Part shown: piece after piece, positions 11,076 to 21,500 of the stretch
Position numbering within the stretch: the stretch's first letter is position 1
Layout of the letters: each line of letters opens with the position of its first letter
Assembly: GCA_023665085.1 (NCBI GenBank)
Contig: JAMPEQ010000011.1
Span: 1-64,000, forward strand
DNA from: Bacteroides sp.
GTDB taxonomy: Bacteria; Bacillota; Clostridia; Oscillospirales; Acutalibacteraceae
Reading direction: 5' to 3'
DNA length: 64,000 nt
Notes under the pieces: model-generated
The model's database searches: none
Told to the model about the DNA's origin: nothing
What the model saw: only the letters and a program-made list of their open reading frames with translations
Position numbers and translations under genes: made by a program

Positions 11076-12515
11076 TTATTTCAATTTCTTTTTATTTGCA
11101 AAGTATTCTTTAGTCTCTTTGCCTACAACACCGCTGAGGGCAAAAAGAGCAATAAGGTTTGGAAATGCCATTAGGCCGTTGAATATATCTGCAATTCCCC
11201 AAACTGCCGAAACAGTCATATAAGGACCGATAAGTACAGCAAAAATATAAATAACTCTGTAAGCCTTTACTACCTTTTGATTGCCTGTGAGATATTCGAT
11301 ACATCTTTCAGAATAATAATTCCAGCCGAGAATTGTTGTGAATGCGAAAAATGCAAGGCATACCATAAGGATAAATGCTGAGATGTTTTCGTTCCACGGC
11401 AAGCCTTTCTGCCACGCTATGCTTGTAATATTTACACCCTCAACAGCACCCTCAACATATGCGTGATCAGCATTTGTAAGCACGATTGAAAGACCTGTTA
11501 ATGTGCAGATAACAATTGTGTCAATGAAAGTACCTGTCATTGTTACAAGTCCCTGACGAACAGTATCCTTTGTTTTGGCTGCTGCCGCTGCAATAGGTGC
11601 TGATCCGAGGCCTGCTTCGTTTGAGAAAATACCTCTGCCGATACCTTTTTGCATTGCGAGCTTAAGAGTAATACCGACACCTGCACCTGTTACTGCTTTC
11701 AGCGAAAATGCCATTTTACAGATATCGGCAATTGCAGCCGGAACTTCCTTAATGTGTGATATTACGATTATAAGAACAAAAAGAATATATGTAACTGCCA
11801 TAAACGGAACAATAATTCCAGATACTTTGGCAATTCGTTTTATTCCGCCGATAATAACAAGCGCTGCAAATACTGTTACGATTAAACCGCCGATTACAGT
11901 TGAATAGGTATAATTGTTTTCGCCTATTGAAAATGCAATATGTTTTAATTCAGGATCAAAAAATCCATTGACAGCACTTGTAATACCATTAATCTGTGTG
12001 ATAGTGCCTATGCCCATTAAACCTGCACAAATTCCGAATATTGCAAAAAGCTTTGCAAGCCATTTCCATTTTGAACCCATTCCTTTTTCAATATAACAGA
12101 ATGGACCGCCAAGATAATGTCCGTCAGCTTTTTTATCACGGTATTTTATTGCAAGAAATCCCTCAGCGTATTTTGTTGCCATTCCAAAAAAAGCAGCGAT
12201 AAGCATCCATAAAAGAGCACCTCTTCCGCCGAGACATATTGCAGTTGCAACACCAACGATATTTCCTGTGCCGATTGTTGCCGACAGTGCTGTGCAGAGT
12301 GCACCGAAGGAAGTAACATCACCCTCACCATCGTCTTCGTTTTTTACTGTGTATTTAAGAGCTTTGCCCAAATGAAAGATCTGAACAAAGCCTGTGCGGA
12401 CAGTAAGCCAGATTCCTGTAGCCAGAATAAGTATGATCAGAAACCATCCCCATACCCATCCGTCAGCTTTATCAATAATGTCATTAAAAGACATCGAAAG
12501 TAATAAACTCTTCAT
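11076..12515 (-). CDS. AGCS family sodium:alanine/glycine symporter
   Basis: This 479-aa membrane protein belongs to the alanine or glycine:cation symporters (AlsT/AgcS), importing small neutral amino acids with sodium. The family signature lies in TIGTGNIVGVATAICLGG (residues about 81-98), with a second conserved stretch GIFSNEAGLGSAPIAAAAA near residue 290. About ten to eleven membrane helices are visible. The start is taken as the ATG at 12515 after GGAGAGG; a TTG at 12527 in the same frame lies within the binding site itself. It lies 52 bases after tatD on the same strand and could be read through from nagB-metG-tatD, but has its own terminator. Confidence 0.93.
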   Translation of the reverse strand: MKSLLLSMSFNDIIDKADGWVWGWFLIILILATGIWLTVRTGFVQIFHLGKALKYTVKNEDDGEGDVTSFGALCTALSATIGTGNIVGVATAICLGGRGALLWMLIAAFFGMATKYAEGFLAIKYRDKKADGHYLGGPFCYIEKGMGSKWKWLAKLFAIFGICAGLMGIGTITQINGITSAVNGFFDPELKHIAFSIGENNYTYSTVIGGLIVTVFAALVIIGGIKRIAKVSGIIVPFMAVTYILFVLIIVISHIKEVPAAIADICKMAFSLKAVTGAGVGITLKLAMQKGIGRGIFSNEAGLGSAPIAAAAAKTKDTVRQGLVTMTGTFIDTIVICTLTGLSIVLTNADHAYVEGAVEGVNITSIAWQKGLPWNENISAFILMVCLAFFAFTTILGWNYYSERCIEYLTGNQKVVKAYRVIYIFAVLIGPYMTVSAVWGIADIFNGLMAFPNLIALFALSGVVGKETKEYFANKKKLK

Positions 12516-12567
12516 ATTCCTCTCCAACGCTATATAGAAAATTTATTAATATACTCTAATTATAAAA

Positions 12568-13335
12568 CTATTTTATATTGTAAAGTCTTTTTGCATTTTC
12601 ATTTGTGATATCAAGCAGCTTTTGGGTATCCATATCAAGCAGCTGAGCAATTTTCTCAGCTGTGTATTGAATATATGCTGAATTATTGCGTTTTCCTCTC
12701 ATTGGAACAGGTGCAAGATAAGGACAATCTGTTTCCAGCACAAGCCTGTCAATAGGTATTTCCTTAGCTACCTCAAGGCTTTTTCTGGCATTGTTAAATG
12801 TAACAACACCGTTAAGTCCGATATACATGCCGAGCTTTATAATTTCCTTTGCCATTTCTTTTGAGCCTGAGAAACAGTGAACAACACCCTTAGGCTTTGT
12901 GGCTTTGAGAATATCGAGTGTATCCTGATGTGCCTCACGGTCATGAACGATTACAGGCAAATCAATTTCTTTTGCAAGCTGTATCTGTGCTTCAAAAAAA
13001 TCCTTTTGCACTTTTTTTGTACTGCTCATCCAATGATAGTCGAGACCGATTTCACCAATAGCAACGCACTTTTCATTTTCTGCAAACTTTTTTATAATAT
13101 CTAAATCCTCAAAAGAAGCATCTTCAAGATTTTCCGGATGAAAGCCCGATGCAAAATATAAGAAATCATATTTTTGGGCCAAGTCGAAATTAAATTGTGT
13201 TGAGGCTATGTCACATCCGCAGCTTACTACATAAGAAATACCCTGACTTTGCAGTGAATTAAACAGTTCCTCTCGGTCAGGGTTGAATTTCTCATCATCA
13301 TAGTGCGAATGTGTATCAAATATATTATGATACAT
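12568..13335 (-). CDS. tatD: TatD family metal-dependent DNase
   Basis: This 255-aa protein is a TatD/YabD-type amidohydrolase-fold nuclease. Metal ligands are visible: His9 and His11 in THSHYDD, Glu95 in IGEIGLDYHW, a histidine in IVHDREAH, one in HCFSGS, and the Asp in ETDCPYLAP. Members act as 3'-5' exonucleases in DNA repair. It lies 16 bases after metG on the same strand, the same pairing seen as metS-yabD in Bacillus. The start ATG 13335 has only a weak AAAGG site, compatible with coupling to metG. Confidence 0.93.
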   Translation of the reverse strand: MYHNIFDTHSHYDDEKFNPDREELFNSLQSQGISYVVSCGCDIASTQFNFDLAQKYDFLYFASGFHPENLEDASFEDLDIIKKFAENEKCVAIGEIGLDYHWMSSTKKVQKDFFEAQIQLAKEIDLPVIVHDREAHQDTLDILKATKPKGVVHCFSGSKEMAKEIIKLGMYIGLNGVVTFNNARKSLEVAKEIPIDRLVLETDCPYLAPVPMRGKRNNSAYIQYTAEKIAQLLDMDTQKLLDITNENAKRLYNIK

Positions 13336-13351
13336 ATTTTTACCTTTTATC

Positions 13352-15295
13352 TTATCTTATTTTTGTACCTGCAGGCATTCCGTCAACGAACAATACCTTA
13401 ACATCATTCTCACTTACATCACCTGCCAGCAGCATGCCATTGCTCATTTCACCGCAAAGCTTAGCAGGCTTAAGATTTGCGACTATAACAACACTCTTGC
13501 CGATTAAGTCTTCCGGTTTATACCATGGGGCAATACCTGAAACAATCTGTCTTTTTTCATTACTGCCGTCGTCAACCTGTATTTTTAACAGCTTCTTTGC
13601 CCTTTTTACAGGCTCACATTCAACTATCTTTGCAACTCTGAGCTCTACCTTTGCAAAGTCATCAAACTGAATTTCAGCAAGTCCCTCAATATGAGGCTTT
13701 GCTTTTTCTTCAGCCTTGGCAGCAGCCTCTTGCTTTGCGGCAATATCTGCAAGCATTTTTTCAGCATCAATTCTTGCAAACAGTGCTTCTGCCTTGCCAA
13801 CCTTTGTTCCTGCTTTTGTACCGTTAAAGTCTTTAAGAGACTCATAATTTTTTTCATCACAGTTCATCTGTTCAAAAATCTTTTCAGCAGTTTCGGGCAT
13901 GAAAGGGGAGAGAAGTACAGCAATATATCTGATTGCTTCAAGCAGGTTATACAAAACAGTGCCGAGTCTTGCTTTTTTGCTTTCTTCCTTAGCGAGTGCC
14001 CATGGCATAGTCTCATCAATATATTTATTTGAACGTTTTGCGAGATTTAATACTGCTTCAATAGCGTCGGCAACTCTGTAAGTTTCAAAGCATTTTTCAA
14101 CCTTCTTTACAGTATCAAGAGCAAATTGTTTTAATTCATCGTCAACAGTCTCTGTTTCACAAGCTTCGCATATAACACCGTCAAAATATTTATTCTGCAT
14201 TGCAATAGTTCTGTTTACAAGGTTTCCAAAGGTATTGGCAAGGTCAGAATTATATCTTTCTATTATTGTTTCATATGTGATTGAACCGTCAGATGTATAA
14301 GGCATTTCTGAAAGAAGATAATATCTTACAGCATCAACACCAAGTAATTCAACAAGGTCGTCAGCATAGATAACATTTCCTCTTGATTTGCTCATTTTAT
14401 CTTCACCAAATAAAAGCCATGGGTGACCGAATACCTGTTTTGGCAGCGGCTCACCAAGAGCCATAAGCATAATAGGCCAGTAAATTGTATGAAATCTTAC
14501 AATGTCCTTACCAATAATATGCACATCGGCAGGCCAATATTTTTTGTATTGCTCAGATGAGCCGTCAGGATCATATCCGATAGCTGTAATATAGTTTGAA
14601 AGAGCATCAATCCATACGTACACAACATGCTTGTCATCAAAATCTACAGGAACACCCCATTTGAAAGATGTACGGCTGACACATAAATCCTGAAGTCCCG
14701 GTTTAATGAAATTGTTTAACATTTCTTTCTTTCTTGATTCAGGATATATGAAATTCTCGTTGTTTTCAATGAATTCTTCAAGTTGTTTCTGATATTTTGA
14801 AAGTCTTAAGAAATATGCTTCTTCCTTAGCGGGCTTAACCTCTCTGCCGCAGTCAGGGCATTTTCCGTCAACGAGCTGGCTTTCAGTCCAAAAAGATTCA
14901 CAAGGAGTGCAGTACATGCCTTCATACTGTCCTTTGTAAATATCATCCTGCTCATACAGCTTTTTGAAAATCTTTTGCACTACCTTTTCATGATAGTCAT
15001 CAGTAGTTCTGATAAATTTGTCATAGCTTGTTCCGAGTAAATCGCAAATTGATTTGATTTCGCCTGCAACATTGTCAACATACTGTTTTGGTGTTATACC
15101 TGCTGCATTTGCATATTCCTCAATTTTCTGACCATGTTCGTCAGTGCCTGTAAGCATGAATACATCATATCCCTGCAGCCTTTTATATCTTGCTATTGCA
15201 TCTGTCAATACGATTTCATAGCTGTTGCCTATATGGGGTTTGCGTGATGTATATGCTATTGCTGTTGTAATATAAAATTTTTTCTTGTCAGCCAT
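13352..15295 (-). CDS. metG: Methionyl-tRNA synthetase
   Basis: This 647-aa class I synthetase charges tRNA-Met. The HIGH motif is HIGN at residues 21-24 and KMSKS is at 300-304. A zinc knuckle with Cys129, Cys132, Cys146 and Cys149 is complete. The C-terminal segment (about 545-647) is the EMAP/Arc1-like tRNA-binding domain with KVELRVAKI and the closing NGMLLAG block. A good ribosome binding site precedes ATG 15295. There is only an 18-base gap from nagB and no T-box leader, so methionine starvation control through a T-box is not expected here. Confidence 0.98.
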   Translation of the reverse strand: MADKKKFYITTAIAYTSRKPHIGNSYEIVLTDAIARYKRLQGYDVFMLTGTDEHGQKIEEYANAAGITPKQYVDNVAGEIKSICDLLGTSYDKFIRTTDDYHEKVVQKIFKKLYEQDDIYKGQYEGMYCTPCESFWTESQLVDGKCPDCGREVKPAKEEAYFLRLSKYQKQLEEFIENNENFIYPESRKKEMLNNFIKPGLQDLCVSRTSFKWGVPVDFDDKHVVYVWIDALSNYITAIGYDPDGSSEQYKKYWPADVHIIGKDIVRFHTIYWPIMLMALGEPLPKQVFGHPWLLFGEDKMSKSRGNVIYADDLVELLGVDAVRYYLLSEMPYTSDGSITYETIIERYNSDLANTFGNLVNRTIAMQNKYFDGVICEACETETVDDELKQFALDTVKKVEKCFETYRVADAIEAVLNLAKRSNKYIDETMPWALAKEESKKARLGTVLYNLLEAIRYIAVLLSPFMPETAEKIFEQMNCDEKNYESLKDFNGTKAGTKVGKAEALFARIDAEKMLADIAAKQEAAAKAEEKAKPHIEGLAEIQFDDFAKVELRVAKIVECEPVKRAKKLLKIQVDDGSNEKRQIVSGIAPWYKPEDLIGKSVVIVANLKPAKLCGEMSNGMLLAGDVSENDVKVLFVDGMPAGTKIR

Positions 15296-15313
15296 TTTTA
15301 TGACCTCCTATGA

Positions 15314-16039
15314 TTAAAGTAATGATGCTGCACCCTTGTCAAGCATAAGTGTAACATCAGTGTGAAACTGAAGTACGGATGCAGGGCAATGAGGTGTTAC
15401 GTTTCCGGCGATAAGCTGTTTTATTGCCTTAGCCTTATTTTCACCAAGTGCAATGATAAGTATTCTTTTTGCCTGCATTATAGAGCCGATTCCCATTGTA
15501 ACAGCCTGAGTAGGAACATCTTCAATAGATTCAAAAAATCTGCTGTTGTCCTTTATAGTGCTTTCCTTAAGCTGAACTACATGACTCCAACGCTGAAAGC
15601 TGTCTGATGGCTCATTGAAAGCTATGTGTCCGTTTGAGCCTATACCTAAAAGCTGAATATCTATTCCTCCGCTTTTCTTGATTCGCTCTTCATATTCACG
15701 GCATTCGCTCTCTAAATCTTCTGCATTACCATTAAGAAAATTAATGTTTTCTTTAGGTATGTTTATATGATCAAATAAATTGTCATGCATGAAACGGTGG
15801 TAGGAATTAACATCATTTACATCAAGCTTGCAGTATTCGTCAAGATTAAATGTAGTAACCTTGCTGAAATCAACAGCACCGTTTTCATAAAGCTTAATCA
15901 TATGTCCATAAGGCTTAAGAGGTGTAGAGCCTGTTGCAAGACCTAATACTGAGTCAGGCTTTGCAAGCACCTGTCCGCACATATAGTTTCCGGCTGCAAT
16001 TCCGATTTGTTCTTCGTTATCATATACAAGTATATTCAT
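15314..16039 (-). CDS. nagB: Glucosamine-6-phosphate deaminase
   Basis: This 241-aa enzyme converts glucosamine-6-phosphate to fructose-6-phosphate and ammonia. Active-site residues are present: Asp67 in FNLDEY, and the GIGSNGHIAFNEP block (about 132-144) with His138 and Glu143. It is a short form without the allosteric C-terminal extension of the E. coli enzyme. GGAGGTG lies just before ATG 16039. It heads nagB-metG-tatD; no nagA is adjacent. With the GlcNAc-releasing glucosaminidase 5 kb away there may be a metabolic link, but this is not shown by linkage. Confidence 0.96.
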   Translation of the reverse strand: MNILVYDNEEQIGIAAGNYMCGQVLAKPDSVLGLATGSTPLKPYGHMIKLYENGAVDFSKVTTFNLDEYCKLDVNDVNSYHRFMHDNLFDHINIPKENINFLNGNAEDLESECREYEERIKKSGGIDIQLLGIGSNGHIAFNEPSDSFQRWSHVVQLKESTIKDNSRFFESIEDVPTQAVTMGIGSIMQAKRILIIALGENKAKAIKQLIAGNVTPHCPASVLQFHTDVTLMLDKGAASLL

Positions 16040-16077
16040 ATTGCACCTCCATAAATTTTAAATAAATTATCTATAAT

Positions 16078-16105
16078 ATTATAAACTAATTATTTTTGCT
16101 GTCAA
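16078..16105 (-). promoter_or_regulatory. Promoter of nagB-metG-tatD
   Basis: On the minus strand TTGACA (16100-16105) and TATAAT (16078-16083) are 16 bases apart. The -35 box lies inside the 3' end of the VanZ-like gene. The leader would be about 30 bases, too short for a riboswitch. Confidence 0.8.
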
Positions 16106-16556
16106 TCCTTTTCTTTGTATAAGCATTTATAATCAGCCATATCAGCAAAAAAGTAGCAGTGCCCACAGCAGCACCGAGTGTATCAATTGCCCAGTCTGCA
16201 GGCTGGCATGAGCGTCCTTCAACAAAAAGCTGGTGTATCTCGTCAGTCACTGCATAAGCTGATGTAAGTGCAATAGCAGGAAGGGGAGATAATTTGTTTT
16301 TTGAGAAATATAAGGATATATTCATCAGTAGTGCAAGTCCTGTGTATTCAAGGCAGTGAGCCGATTTTCTGACAATAAAATCTGTAAATACTCCGTCACC
16401 AAAATGAGTAATAAGCCATTCAAGAATAACACCGCTTTGTTCTGATGATTCTGCAGATGTTCTCGATGAAAGCCAGAATATTACTGCCATACATATTACA
16501 GTAAGACTCCAGCTTACAGCTGTATATAATTTTGTTTTATTCTTCTCTTGTTGCAT
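16086..16556 (-). CDS. VanZ-like membrane protein
   Basis: This 156-aa protein has four hydrophobic helices and the VanZ family motifs RKSAHCLEYTGLALL (about 64-78) and AVTDEIHQLFVEGR followed by DWAIDTLGA (about 101-127). VanZ of enterococci gives low-level teicoplanin resistance, but most family members in Clostridia have unknown functions in the envelope, and a resistance role should not be assumed. The start ATG 16556 overlaps the preceding lipoprotein gene by 20 bases, indicating translational coupling with it. Confidence 0.9.
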   Translation of the reverse strand: MQQEKNKTKLYTAVSWSLTVICMAVIFWLSSRTSAESSEQSGVILEWLITHFGDGVFTDFIVRKSAHCLEYTGLALLMNISLYFSKNKLSPLPAIALTSAYAVTDEIHQLFVEGRSCQPADWAIDTLGAAVGTATFLLIWLIINAYTKKRIDSKNN

Positions 16557-18204
16557 TTACAAAGCAAACCCTTCCGCTTCCTGGATGAAAATCAACACCG
16601 CTCACACCTTCTGCCTGAGCGTAGTATGACGATTCAAACATAACAGGATAAATTGAATAATCCTCAAGCAAAGCTTTTTCACATGCTTTTATTCTTTTTA
16701 CAGCATTGCCTGAATTTGCAGACTGTGCTTTTTTCAAAGCAGCTTCTGCTGATGGTATTTCGCCTGCTATATTCCCATTTATAGTATTACTTAAGAAATT
16801 TACAGCACTGTGACTTGATGATTCAAACTGGTATAAAGCCAAATCATATTCTCCATTGCTGATGGCTGAGGAAAACTCCTTCTGATTAAGCAGTTTTATT
16901 TCAAGTGAAAAAGTTATGCTGTTTTTTCTTTGGTTATAGTCGTATCCTGTTACCTGCCCGATACTGCTTTGTATACCTTGGGCATACAGTTTGACTATGT
17001 CCTCCATATCTTCAGTTGCAATTACAGTAAAACTTGCAGAGGTGTATCCCGTTTCACTTAGACCTTTTTTCCACATTTCAGAAGCCTTTTCGGAATTGGG
17101 TACTTGTACGGTTGTTCCTAGCGCTTTATCGGCAGAAGTACCATAGATGCTGCAGCTCGGTGGTATTAGGTTTGTTGCTTTTGTTAAGTATTCATGACTG
17201 CTCAGATCGATATCCGATATACTGAGGCAAACTGCCTGACGCAGAGCTTTGTTTGATAAAATCTGCCTGTTTTTGTTAAGAAGAAATGCCCATGTTTTGT
17301 TAGAATAGGGGACTGCAGTTATACCGCTGCTGCCAAGTTTTTCATAGTCACTTCCGCTAATATATGCACTGTCATAATAGCCGCTCTTAAGATTTTTTGG
17401 AATGTCACTTTCTTCAGTGATAAATTTGAGCGTAATATCACTGACTTTTGATGGATATTCCCCAATATATTGTTCATTGTTCTTTAAAATGTATGATGCT
17501 TCAAGAATTGAACTTACATAAAACTGACCATTAAATATTGTGTAATCAAGACCAAGTCCGTATCGTCCTTTTGTTGCTTCAAAGTAATCCCTGTTACATG
17601 GCATTGCCACAGCAGTTGATAACGTGGTCATGAAGCTATCATCAGGATTTGAGAGCCTGATTTCAAGTGTATAATTATCAATAGCTTTTATACCAAGTTT
17701 GTTTGCATTAAGTTTTCCGCTATGTATTTTTACTGCATTCACTATTGAAGAAACAGATGAAAACAGGGGGCAGTCGGTAATCGGCATTACAGCTCTTTGC
17801 AGTGCAAAAACAAAGTCATCAGCAGTTATATCAGGGTTAAAATCCTTACCCATAAGCTCCTGTGCCTTTGTAAGAGTTTCTTCGTCTTTTCCAAGCACAC
17901 GCCATTTTGCACCTTTTCTTAACTGGAAGGTGTATACAAGTCCATCGTCGCTGATGCTCCAACTTTCTGCAACGCCGGCCTGAACCTTTCCATCATCATT
18001 TACCCTGACAAGTCCTTCAAAGCAATTTTCAATAACAAGAAATTCGTCAGCTGTAGAAGCAATCTGAGGATCAAAGCTGACAATATCGCAATTAAAAGGA
18101 TATATAAAGTCAATGGCCTTTTCTTCCTTTGAGCAGCTGGAAAATAAGGTGCTTAAAAGAGATACACATAATATAATAGATATAATTTTTATAATTCTTT
18201 TCAT
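16537..18204 (-). CDS. Peptide-type ABC transporter substrate-binding lipoprotein (OppA family)
   Basis: This 555-aa protein is a family 5 solute-binding protein. It starts with a lipoprotein signal peptide whose lipobox LFSSC places the lipidated cysteine at residue 24; the mature part shows the family pattern AESWSISDDGLVYTFQLRKG near residue 85. It would bind oligopeptides or similar ligands at the outer membrane face. No permease or ATPase genes are nearby, so it is an orphan. The frame extends to an ATG at 18225, but that codon overlaps the -10 box, so the start is placed at ATG 18204 with GGTGA upstream. Confidence 0.9.
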   Translation of the reverse strand: MKRIIKIISIILCVSLLSTLFSSCSKEEKAIDFIYPFNCDIVSFDPQIASTADEFLVIENCFEGLVRVNDDGKVQAGVAESWSISDDGLVYTFQLRKGAKWRVLGKDEETLTKAQELMGKDFNPDITADDFVFALQRAVMPITDCPLFSSVSSIVNAVKIHSGKLNANKLGIKAIDNYTLEIRLSNPDDSFMTTLSTAVAMPCNRDYFEATKGRYGLGLDYTIFNGQFYVSSILEASYILKNNEQYIGEYPSKVSDITLKFITEESDIPKNLKSGYYDSAYISGSDYEKLGSSGITAVPYSNKTWAFLLNKNRQILSNKALRQAVCLSISDIDLSSHEYLTKATNLIPPSCSIYGTSADKALGTTVQVPNSEKASEMWKKGLSETGYTSASFTVIATEDMEDIVKLYAQGIQSSIGQVTGYDYNQRKNSITFSLEIKLLNQKEFSSAISNGEYDLALYQFESSSHSAVNFLSNTINGNIAGEIPSAEAALKKAQSANSGNAVKRIKACEKALLEDYSIYPVMFESSYYAQAEGVSGVDFHPGSGRVCFVNATREE

Positions 18205-18223
18205 TATTATTTCACCGCTTAGC

Positions 18224-18252
18224 ATTATAGCAAATATTTTATGCTAAATCAA
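18224..18252 (-). promoter_or_regulatory. Promoter of the lipoprotein-vanZ unit
   Basis: On the minus strand TTGATT (18247-18252) and TATAAT (18224-18229) are 17 bases apart. Transcription would begin near 18217, which decides the start of the lipoprotein at 18204. Confidence 0.75.
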
Positions 18253-18405
18253 TTAAATACAGAATTTTATTAGAATTTTATTAAATTAGTAACAAAACGT
18301 AGAACACAAGGAAGCGTGGTATAAAAATTTTAGTGTTCTAGCTGTCGAAATTTGATTCAAAAATGGAAAAACATTTAAATTTTTAAAAATATTTATAAAA
18401 AATAC

Positions 18406-18434
18406 TTGACTTTATTATTATAAAGTAATATTAT
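18406..18434 (+). promoter_or_regulatory. Promoter of rpoB-rpoC
   Basis: TTGACT (18406-18411) and TATTAT (18429-18434) are separated by 17 bases. A second TATAAT lies at 18443-18448. The interval 18253-18405 is A+T-rich and contains no recognisable gene; in particular there is no rplJ/rplL upstream of rpoB. Confidence 0.75.
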
Positions 18435-18483
18435 ATCTGCATTATAATGGATTATTAGTGTTTAAGGCTAACTATGCCATATT

Positions 18484-18519
18484 TTACCGATACTGCAATT
18501 TGCTGTATGATATCGGTAA
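18484..18519 (+). promoter_or_regulatory. Stem-loop in the rpoB leader
   Basis: TTACCGATA (18484-18492) pairs perfectly with TATCGGTAA (18511-18519), and inner bases can extend it with TAC/GTA and GC/GC pairs. No T run follows. It sits between the promoter and the rpoB start (18569) and may control stability or translation of the long mRNA. Confidence 0.5.
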
Positions 18520-18568
18520 TTTATGCTGAAATCTGTTGAAAAAACTATGGATTGGAGTGACTCTCAAT

Positions 18569-21500
18569 ATGGTAAATGTGAAGGATACCCAGTTAGGTAC
18601 TACTACACGAAAGAACTTTGCCAAAATCGAAGAGGTTATGCAGATGCCTAATCTTATTGAGGTGCAGAAAAGTTCTTACCAATGGTTCCTCGATGAAGGT
18701 CTTAAGGAAGTATTCAGAGATATTGGTTCTATTTCTGATTACACAGGAAATCTTGTGCTTGATTTCATTGACTATTCTATGGATGATGAACCAAAATACA
18801 CAATTGCACAATGTAAGGCACGTGACGTAACATACGCAAAGCCTTTGAAGGTCAGAGCAAGACTTCAAAATAAAGAAACAGGTGAGGTTAAGGAAAACAC
18901 TATCTTTATGGGTGACTTTCCTTGGATGACTGACGCCGGTACATTCGTAATTAACGGTGCAGAAAGATGTATTGTTTCTCAGCTCGTTCGTTCTCCGGGT
19001 GTTTATTACAATATGGAGCATGACAAGACCGGTAAGGAATTATTTAAGAATACTGTAATTCCTAACCGAGGTGCTTGGCTGGAGTATGAGACTGATATTA
19101 ACGATCTTTTCTATGTAAGAATTGATAAAAACAGAAAAATCTTTATCACAACCTTCCTCAGAGCTTTAGGTCTCGGAAAGGATTCTGAAATTGTTGATTT
19201 CTTTGGTGAGGATGAAAGAATTCTTGCAACAATTGATAAAGATACTACAAAGAATACAGAAGAGGCTCTTCTTGAGGTTTACAAGAGACTTCGTCCGGGC
19301 GAACCTCCTACAGTTGAAACTGCTCAGGAGCATATAAAAAATCTTTTCTTTGATGCTCATCGCTATGATCTTTCAAGAGTCGGCAGATACAAGTATAATA
19401 AAAAGCTTGGCATCAGTGACAGACTTGCAGGTCAGGTGCTTACTCAGCCTATTATTTCACCACAGGGTGAATTCCTTGCAGATGCAGGTGAAAAGATTTC
19501 TGCAGAAAGAGCTGCTGAAATTGAAAATACAGGTGTCATGGAAGCGTTTGTTGATGTTGACGGCAAGGAAATAAAAATCGTTTCTAACGGTATGGTTGAT
19601 ATTAACTGCTATGTTGATTTTGACTGCAAGCCATATGGTATTAACGAAAAGGTTTCTTACAGAGCACTTGCTGAAATTCTTGAAAAATGCGGCGATGATC
19701 AGGATGCTCTTGTTGAAGAAATAAAGCTCCATGTTGATGATCTTATTCCAAAGCACATAGTTGTTGATGATATATTTGCTACTGTATCATATCTTCTTAA
19801 CCTTGCTAACGGTGTTGGTTCTCTCGATGATATCGACCACCTCGGCAACAGAAGAATCCGTGCAGTAGGCGAGCTCCTCCAAAATCAGTTCAGAATTGGT
19901 TTTACAAGAATGGAGAGGGTTATCCGTGAGCGTATGACTTTACAGGCTCAGGACGCAGAGGAGGCAATTACTCCGCAGGCTCTTATTAACATTAGACCTG
20001 TAGTAGCTGCTATAAAAGAATTCTTTGGTTCTTCACCTCTTTCTCAGTTTATGGACCAGAATAATCCGCTTGCAGAGCTTACACATAAAAGAAGATTGTC
20101 TGCTCTTGGTCCCGGTGGTCTTTCAAGAGACCGTGCAGGATTCGAGGTACGAGATGTTCACTATACACACTATGGACGTATGTGTCCTATCGAAACTCCT
20201 GAAGGTCCTAACATCGGCTTGATTTCATATCTTGCTTGCTACAGCCGACTGAATGAATACGGCTTTATTGAAGCACCATATCGTAAGGTTGATAAAAATA
20301 CAGGACGTGTAACAGACGAAGTTGTATATATGACTGCTGATGTTGAGGATAACTATGTTGTTGCACAGGCTAATGAGCCTCTTGATGAAAACGGCAGATT
20401 TGAAAACAATAGAGTAACCTGCAGATACCGTGATGAATTTATGACTCTTCCTCCCGAAAAGGTTGACTACATGGATGTATCACCTAAGATGGTTGTATCT
20501 GTTGCTACTGCAATGATTCCTTTCCTTGAAAACGATGACGCTAACCGTGCTCTTATGGGTGCTAATATGCAGCGTCAGGCAGTTCCTCTTCTTAAGACTG
20601 TTGCTCCGGTTGTCGGTACAGGTATGGAATACAAGGCTGCATACGACTCAGGAGTTGTTGTTATTGCTAAACGCGGCGGTATTGTAACAGCAGTTGATGC
20701 TAAAAATATTGAAATTACTACAAAGGACAATGAGGTTGACAAGTACGAGCTCGTTAAGTTCTCAGGCTCTAACCAGGGAACATGTATAAATCAGCGTCCT
20801 ATAGTTTCACTTCATCAGGAAATTAAGGATGGTCAGGTAATTGCCGATGGTCCTGCAACCTGCAATGGTGAAATTTCTCTTGGTAAGAATGCACTTATAG
20901 GCTTCATGACATGGGAAGGCTATAACTACGAGGATGCTGTTCTTATCAATGAAAAGATTGTAAGAGATGATGTTTATACATCAATTCATATTGAAGAATA
21001 CGAAAGTGAAGCTCGTGATACCAAGCTTGGTCCTGAGGAAATCACAAGAGATATTCCTAATATCGGTGATGATGTGCTTAAGGATCTTGATGAAGACGGT
21101 ATTATTCGTGTCGGTGCAGAGGTACATTCAGGTGATATTCTTGTAGGTAAGGTTACACCAAAGGGTGAAACAGAGCTTACAGCAGAGGAAAGACTTCTTC
21201 GTGCTATTTTCGGTGAAAAGGCAAGGGAAGTAAGAGATACTTCAATGCGTGTTCCTCATGGTGCTTATGGTATTGTTGTAGATGTTAAAGTATTTACAAG
21301 AGCTAACAGTGATGAGCTTTCTCCTGGTGTAAATAAGGTAGTAAGAGTTTACATTGCTCAGAAGCGTAAGATTCAGGTTGGCGATAAGATGGCCGGCCGC
21401 CATGGTAACAAGGGTGTTGTTTCAAGAATTCTTCCTCAGGAGGATATGCCATTCCTTCCTGACGGCAGACCGCTTGATATTGTTCTTAATCCTCTTGGTG

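Noticed and set aside
13311-14081. Plus-strand frames opposite metG
   Set aside because: They are shadows of a well-supported synthetase gene, without binding sites or protein-like composition.
16040-16085. T-box or other riboswitch before nagB-metG
   Set aside because: The gap is only 46 bases and the predicted leader about 30, with no T-box elements.
16086-16556. VanZ as a glycopeptide-resistance determinant
   Set aside because: No vanA-type genes are present; VanZ-like proteins are common and mostly unrelated to resistance.
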